From positions 1 to 10,004 of the forward strand of contig RKRX01000214.1 of NCBI GenBank assembly GCA_007571185.1: 10,004 nucleotides of DNA, in the 5' to 3' direction. The stretch is from Oceanicaulis sp. (lineage in GTDB: Bacteria > Pseudomonadota > Alphaproteobacteria > Caulobacterales > Maricaulaceae). This document shows, in pieces, positions 6,827-10,004 of this stretch; the first letter of the stretch is position 1, and the number at the start of each line of letters is the position of its first letter. The notes beneath the pieces are model-generated. The model did no database searches, was not told the DNA's origin, and saw nothing but the letters and a program-made list of their open reading frames with translations. The translations under genes were made by a program, and so were the position numbers.

Positions 6827-8131
6827 TCATCCGCCAATCCCCGGCGGCGGATAATCGCAGAAACTCTTTACATCAAACAGACGTGGATTGGTGATAATGT
6901 CGGAGGGGCGCAAGGGGCGGGACAGTTCGAGTCCCTTAATCGACCGGACGCGGGACAGCGCCACATAAGCCTGTCCGTGAGCGAAAAGCAGGCGGGACAT
7001 GTCCAGATAGACCTTGTCCAGTGTCAGTCCTTGCGCTTTGTGAATCGTCATCGCCCAGGCCAGTCGGAGCGGATATTGTACATAGGAACCGATGACTTCA
7101 CGCTTGAGCTGGCCCGAGTTTCCTTTGGCGACATAGCGCATCCGCTCCCAACTCACCGGCCCGACAGTCACTATCTGGCCATCGACGCGGACTTTCACAC
7201 CCTTGGAGACAAAACCCAGCACCTCGCCAATTGATCCGTTCACATAACGCCCGCCGGAATCATTGCGGATCATCATCACCCGGGCGCCTGTTTTCAGCAC
7301 CAGCGGGTCATCTGTGGGGAAAAGTCGAGAATCAAACTCACCCTCCACTTTTGCCGGGAACCCGCGCGGGGCGGCGGACAGCTCTTGCAGCCGGGCCTGA
7401 TTGATGCCGGAGGCGATCTGGTTGGTCGGCGTCAGCACCACATGATCACCGGAAGCCTCCAGCCCTGTCCGGCCCGTGACGCGCCCATTGAGGATTTCAG
7501 CAAGGTCATCGGTGAGTGCGCCATCACGGACAGCGTTAAGCACCTCGACAAACCCGGGGTCGTCCTGACGATGCACCTCGGTCAGCTCCACCATGGTGAA
7601 CCTTGCCTCGCGGAAAGCCGGGGCGTGGAAGAAAAACGGACCGCCATAGATTTCTTCCAGAAATACGCCTTCTTCACCCTGTGCGATGGGCGGCAACTGG
7701 GCCAGATCACCCACCACGATAATCCGCACTCCGCCAAAAGGCTCCGTGCTGTCCCGGTTCAGGCGCAAGGAAAGATCGACAGCCTGCATCATGTCCGAGC
7801 GAACCATGGAGATTTCGTCGATCACCAGCGTGGTCAACGCCTTGACCACCCCTTTGTTGCGCAGACGCCGGATCTCGCCCGGTGTTATCAGACGCGGAGG
7901 CAGACGAAAGAAACTGTGAAGGGTCTGCCCGCCGACATTCATCGCCGCCACCCCGGTGGGCGCCACCACAGCCGATTTGGACCCCAGTCGGCGCAGAATG
8001 GCGCTTGTAACAGCGGTTTTTCCTGTCCCCGCACGTCCGGTCAGGAACAGATGCGCATCGCCTTGCAGAGCATAATCGACAACCGCCTGTTGATCGGCGG
8101 ACAAGGCGCATGTGGGACAGGAAACGGGCAC
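6827..8131 (-). CDS. Pif1-type SF1B DNA helicase
   Basis: This is an ATP-driven 5'-3' DNA helicase of superfamily 1B, related to Pif1 and RecD2, likely acting in DNA repair, replication or unwinding of structured DNA. It has 434 residues from the chosen start. Walker A is GRAGTGKT at 32-39, followed by the motif Ia region APTGVAAMNVGGQTLHSFF (58-75). Walker B is DEIS at 105-108, motif III GDLAQLPP at 141-148, and motif IV VELTEVHRQ at 181-189. The motif V region is TIHKAQGLTLD at 362-372 and motif VI AYVALSRV at 388-395. All are intact, so it should be active. The start is uncertain. The frame is open up to GTG 8206, but those 25 residues fit no helicase and contain half of a palindrome; GTG 8131, with GGAAG nine bases upstream, is preferred. 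A CPTC pair sits at the N-terminus. It is divergent from the E1-like gene. Confidence 0.9.
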   Translation of the reverse strand: MPVSCPTCALSADQQAVVDYALQGDAHLFLTGRAGTGKTAVTSAILRRLGSKSAVVAPTGVAAMNVGGQTLHSFFRLPPRLITPGEIRRLRNKGVVKALTTLVIDEISMVRSDMMQAVDLSLRLNRDSTEPFGGVRIIVVGDLAQLPPIAQGEEGVFLEEIYGGPFFFHAPAFREARFTMVELTEVHRQDDPGFVEVLNAVRDGALTDDLAEILNGRVTGRTGLEASGDHVVLTPTNQIASGINQARLQELSAAPRGFPAKVEGEFDSRLFPTDDPLVLKTGARVMMIRNDSGGRYVNGSIGEVLGFVSKGVKVRVDGQIVTVGPVSWERMRYVAKGNSGQLKREVIGSYVQYPLRLAWAMTIHKAQGLTLDKVYLDMSRLLFAHGQAYVALSRVRSIKGLELSRPLRPSDIITNPRLFDVKSFCDYPPPGIGG

Positions 8132-8203
8132 AGAGGCGATCTTCCAGCAAAAATAACCAAGGGCGCACCCTGACGCTGTTCGCACCCGAGAGCCAGCGGC
8201 AAA

Positions 8204-8217
8204 CACGGGTTCCCGTG
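8204..8217. promoter_or_regulatory. palindrome between divergent helicase and E1-like genes
   Basis: CACGGG-TT-CCCGTG is a perfect 6-bp inverted repeat with a 2-base centre, between the helicase start and the plus-strand genes. Its place fits an operator for one or both directions. No known consensus was recognised. Confidence 0.3.
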
Positions 8218-8251
8218 CGTTCCTGCAGCAGAATGTGATACTCCCCGGATA

Positions 8252-8347
8252 ATGGCGCTGCTCTTGCTGCTTGTCGCTACAGGGCTTATCGCCATCGCTG
8301 GGCGCCTCCGCCCATCCCCGGCAATGGAACCCGCCCGTGACCGTTGA
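8252..8347 (+). CDS. possible 31-residue single-span membrane peptide
   Basis: An ATG at 8252 opens a 31-codon frame ending in TGA at 8345-8347. The peptide begins MALLLLLVATGLIAIAG, a strongly hydrophobic stretch long enough to reach across a membrane, followed by a short charged tail (RLRP...EPARDR). Its end overlaps the likely GTG start of the E1-like gene (8337) by 11 bases, so the two could be translationally coupled. Upstream CCGGA lies too close to the ATG to be a strong ribosome site; TG-T-GATACT at 8234-8242 could be an extended -10. No homologue is recalled. It may instead be non-coding leader that happens to be hydrophobic. Confidence 0.35.
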   Translation: MALLLLLVATGLIAIAGRLRPSPAMEPARDR

Positions 8348-9107
8348 TATCGCCCGCCACGCCCGTCACATCGTCCTTAAAGAACTGGGCGGTCCCGGGC
8401 AACGCAGGCTGACCGACGCCCGGATCACCTTGATCGGCGTTGGCGGGCTGGGCGCGCCAGCCGCCCTTTACCTGGCCGCCGCCGGGGTGGGAAAACTGCG
8501 TCTTGTGGATCCTGATACGGTCTCGCTGGACAATCTTCAGCGCCAGGTGCTGTTTCGCACCGAGGATATAGGCGCGCTAAAAGTGGAATGCGCCGCCAAA
8601 GCGCTGACGGCGCTTGATCCCGCTGTGCAGATTGATCCCCGGCCTGTGCCCGCTATGCCTGAAACCCTGCCTGCACTTGTTGAGGGCAGCGATCTGGTGC
8701 TTGATGGTTGTGATAATTTCAAAACCCGGTTCGCGGTGAACGCTGCAACCCTCAGACACAAAATCCCGTTGGTATCGGGTGCTGTGGGACGATGGGAGGG
8801 CCAGCTGGGCGTGTTCGCGCCGCATCTGGGTAAAGATGCGCCCTGTTATCAGTGCTGGACGCCTGAACCTCCACCCGATGCTGAAGACTGTGCAACCCTG
8901 GGCGTAGTCGGCACCCTGACCGGCGTCATCGGAGCGCAGATGGCCATGGAAGCCATAAAGCTGATCACTGGCGCAGGCACGCCGCTAGTCGGTCGATTGA
9001 GCCTGTATGACGGGCTGTCAGGTCGCAGCCGAACGGTGACTCTGCGCGCACTACGCAATTGTCCAGCCTGCGCAGCAGGGAAAATCGACAACCGACCTGA
9101 CACGTGA
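8337..9107 (+). CDS. E1-like adenylyltransferase, ThiF/MoeB/HesA family
   Basis: The family activates the C-terminus of a ubiquitin-like sulfur carrier (MoaD or ThiS) by adenylation, for molybdopterin or thiamine synthesis. This one has 256 residues from GTG 8337. The nucleotide-binding loop GVGGLG is at 34-39, acidic D58/D60 in LVDPDTV follow, the arginine motif DNLQRQVLF is at 65-73, K82 comes next, and the magnesium-linked aspartate D126 is in DGCDNFKTRF. Two zinc-binding pairs are present: CYQC (170-173) and CPAC (242-245). A cysteine equivalent to the ThiF/MoeB active-region Cys is at 185 (DCATLGVVG). There is no C-terminal rhodanese domain. No moaD, thiS or other partner gene lies in the window, so MoeB versus ThiF cannot be settled. 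The frame is open up to TTG 8271, but GTG 8337 gives the family-like start VDIARHARHIVLKELGG. Confidence 0.9.
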   Translation: MTVDIARHARHIVLKELGGPGQRRLTDARITLIGVGGLGAPAALYLAAAGVGKLRLVDPDTVSLDNLQRQVLFRTEDIGALKVECAAKALTALDPAVQIDPRPVPAMPETLPALVEGSDLVLDGCDNFKTRFAVNAATLRHKIPLVSGAVGRWEGQLGVFAPHLGKDAPCYQCWTPEPPPDAEDCATLGVVGTLTGVIGAQMAMEAIKLITGAGTPLVGRLSLYDGLSGRSRTVTLRALRNCPACAAGKIDNRPDT

Positions 9108-9108
9108 T

Positions 9109-9122
9109 TCGCCGCCAGGCGA
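9109..9122 (+). terminator. short hairpin directly after the E1-like gene
   Basis: TCGCC and GGCGA form a 5-bp stem with a GCCA loop, two bases after the stop of the E1-like gene. No T-run follows. GCGAATC also occurs twice nearby (9130-9136 and 9143-9149) and can pair with GATTCGC at 9106-9112, so alternative folds exist. The rest of 9108-9260 shows no gene. Confidence 0.25.
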
Positions 9123-9260
9123 TGGGGACGCGAATCCGGGCCGCGAATCAGACTTCTGTCACCATGCCAGCAACCACACATGTCGAACTTGGCGGGCAAC
9201 AGTCACTGATGATCCGGTAAGGCCAGCCTATGTGGCGGCGGCATTTGCACGTCTTTCCCA

Positions 9261-10004
9261 TTACCGGGTTTTACCCGTCAGATCACGGTAAAGGGTCCAC
9301 ACCATGCGCTCTGTGGTGATGAACCTCCAATTCCACGCTTCATGAAGTGCGGCGAGGGGTTCGGCCTGCTGGATCTGCTCCAGAGTGAGCCCCTGCTTCA
9401 CCAGGGCGGAGACCGCAGCCTGCGCCTCAGTCAGCATGGCGATGCTGGCTTCAAGATCAGCCCGCGTGGAGAGCGGGCCATGGCCAGGAATGATTTGGGT
9501 ATCCTCCCCCGCCACATCGACGATAGCCTGCATGGCGGCGATATAGCCGCTGACCGTGCCGCCGTTATCAAGGTCTATATAGGGGAACCAGCCCGAGAAC
9601 AGCAAATCTCCGGCATGGATCACGTCTGCTTCTTCAAACACCACGAACAGATCGCCATGGGTGTGAGCGTCCGGGGTATGGTACAGACGGGCGGTTTCCC
9701 CGTTCAGTGTGATCACATCGCCATGATTAACTCCTACAGTGGGCAGAAACCGGCCTGATAACGGTTGGGGTGTGGCGCCGGTCAGCTGGGCGGTCACCGG
9801 ATTGATCAGCGCGGGTCGAACATTGGGGTGGGCCATGATGGCGGCGCCCTGTTCGGCAAAGAAAGCATTGCCCAGGACATGATCTCCATGCAGATGCGTG
9901 TTGAGCACCAGACTCACCGCACGATCGCCGGAAACTGCCCGCTGGGCGTCGTCAATAGCCGACGCTAGGTGCTGCATCTGGGTGTCGATCCTGAACACGC
10001 CATC
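9261..10004 (-). CDS. metallo-beta-lactamase-fold hydrolase, N-terminus outside window
   Basis: This is a zinc hydrolase of the MBL superfamily; the substrate is not identifiable. The metal-binding motif THLHGDH (HxHxDH) is encoded near 9897-9879, followed by VLGNAFF. The further ligands are seen in DAHTHGDLFVV (zinc histidine before THGD), HAGDLLFSGWFPY (bridging aspartate) and IIPGHGP (last histidine). The fold is therefore complete from the first motif to the C-terminus. The frame stays open to the window end: codons upstream of GTG 9998 read Asp-Gly, giving DGVFRID, which looks like the usual strand before the first motif. The true start therefore lies beyond 10004, and a signal peptide cannot be judged. 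Relatives with this layout are often exported and annotated only as MBL-fold proteins. It converges on the E1-like gene with a 153-base gap. Confidence 0.9.
   Translation of the reverse strand, partial: DGVFRIDTQMQHLASAIDDAQRAVSGDRAVSLVLNTHLHGDHVLGNAFFAEQGAAIMAHPNVRPALINPVTAQLTGATPQPLSGRFLPTVGVNHGDVITLNGETARLYHTPDAHTHGDLFVVFEEADVIHAGDLLFSGWFPYIDLDNGGTVSGYIAAMQAIVDVAGEDTQIIPGHGPLSTRADLEASIAMLTEAQAAVSALVKQGLTLEQIQQAEPLAALHEAWNWRFITTERMVWTLYRDLTGKTR

Noticed and set aside
7385..8173. 262-codon plus-strand open frame opposite the helicase gene
   Set aside because: The minus-strand helicase has all its SF1 motifs across the same bases. The plus-strand product is rich in His, Arg and Gln with no recognisable domain.
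9265..9277. CGGGT-TTT-ACCCG hairpin at the end of the MBL-fold gene
   Set aside because: It lies inside the last codons and is followed on the minus strand by no T-run; a 5-bp stem there can arise by chance.

Overview
The window looks like ordinary chromosomal DNA from a GC-rich alphaproteobacterium. Inference from gene content and protein style points to the Caulobacterales/Maricaulales/Hyphomonadales area. The grounds are an ELM1-like gene next to trxB, a LysR regulator of the alphaproteobacterial kind close by, and a class Ib aspartate aminotransferase. No rRNA, tRNA, CRISPR array, phage gene or transposase gene was seen.

Layout. (1) Positions 1-4387, plus strand: a tight run of five genes. 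These are the 3' end of an ELM1-family gene, trxB (thioredoxin reductase), an ABC ATPase, a MacB/FtsX-type permease whose start overlaps the ATPase stop, and a LysR regulator. The gaps are 12, 55, -1 and 7-10 bases, so one operon is likely. (2) Positions 4558-8131, minus strand: dps (ferritin-like DNA-protecting protein), an aspartate aminotransferase with a GTG start, a gene-free stretch of about 460 bases, and a Pif1-type SF1 helicase. (3) Positions 8252-9107, plus strand: a possible 31-residue membrane peptide overlapping the start of a ThiF/MoeB/HesA-family E1-like enzyme, divergent from the helicase. (4) Positions 9261-10004, minus strand: a metallo-beta-lactamase-fold hydrolase cut by the window end.

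Functional picture. trxB (thiol redox) and dps (iron and peroxide protection) lie near each other but on opposite strands, so any shared stress role is only suggested. The ABC pair resembles LolCDE/MacB-like mechanotransmission transporters and sits between trxB and lysR with no periplasmic partner visible.

Most genes are well-known families. The best non-genic signal is a 131-bp segment at 6477-6607. It has 18-bp near-perfect terminal inverted repeats and a possible ACTT target duplication, as a small non-autonomous transposable element (MITE) would. It lies upstream of the aminotransferase. Other points of interest are the small hydrophobic ORF before the E1-like gene and two clean palindromes in intergenic or divergent regions. 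I saw no convincing undescribed multi-gene system.
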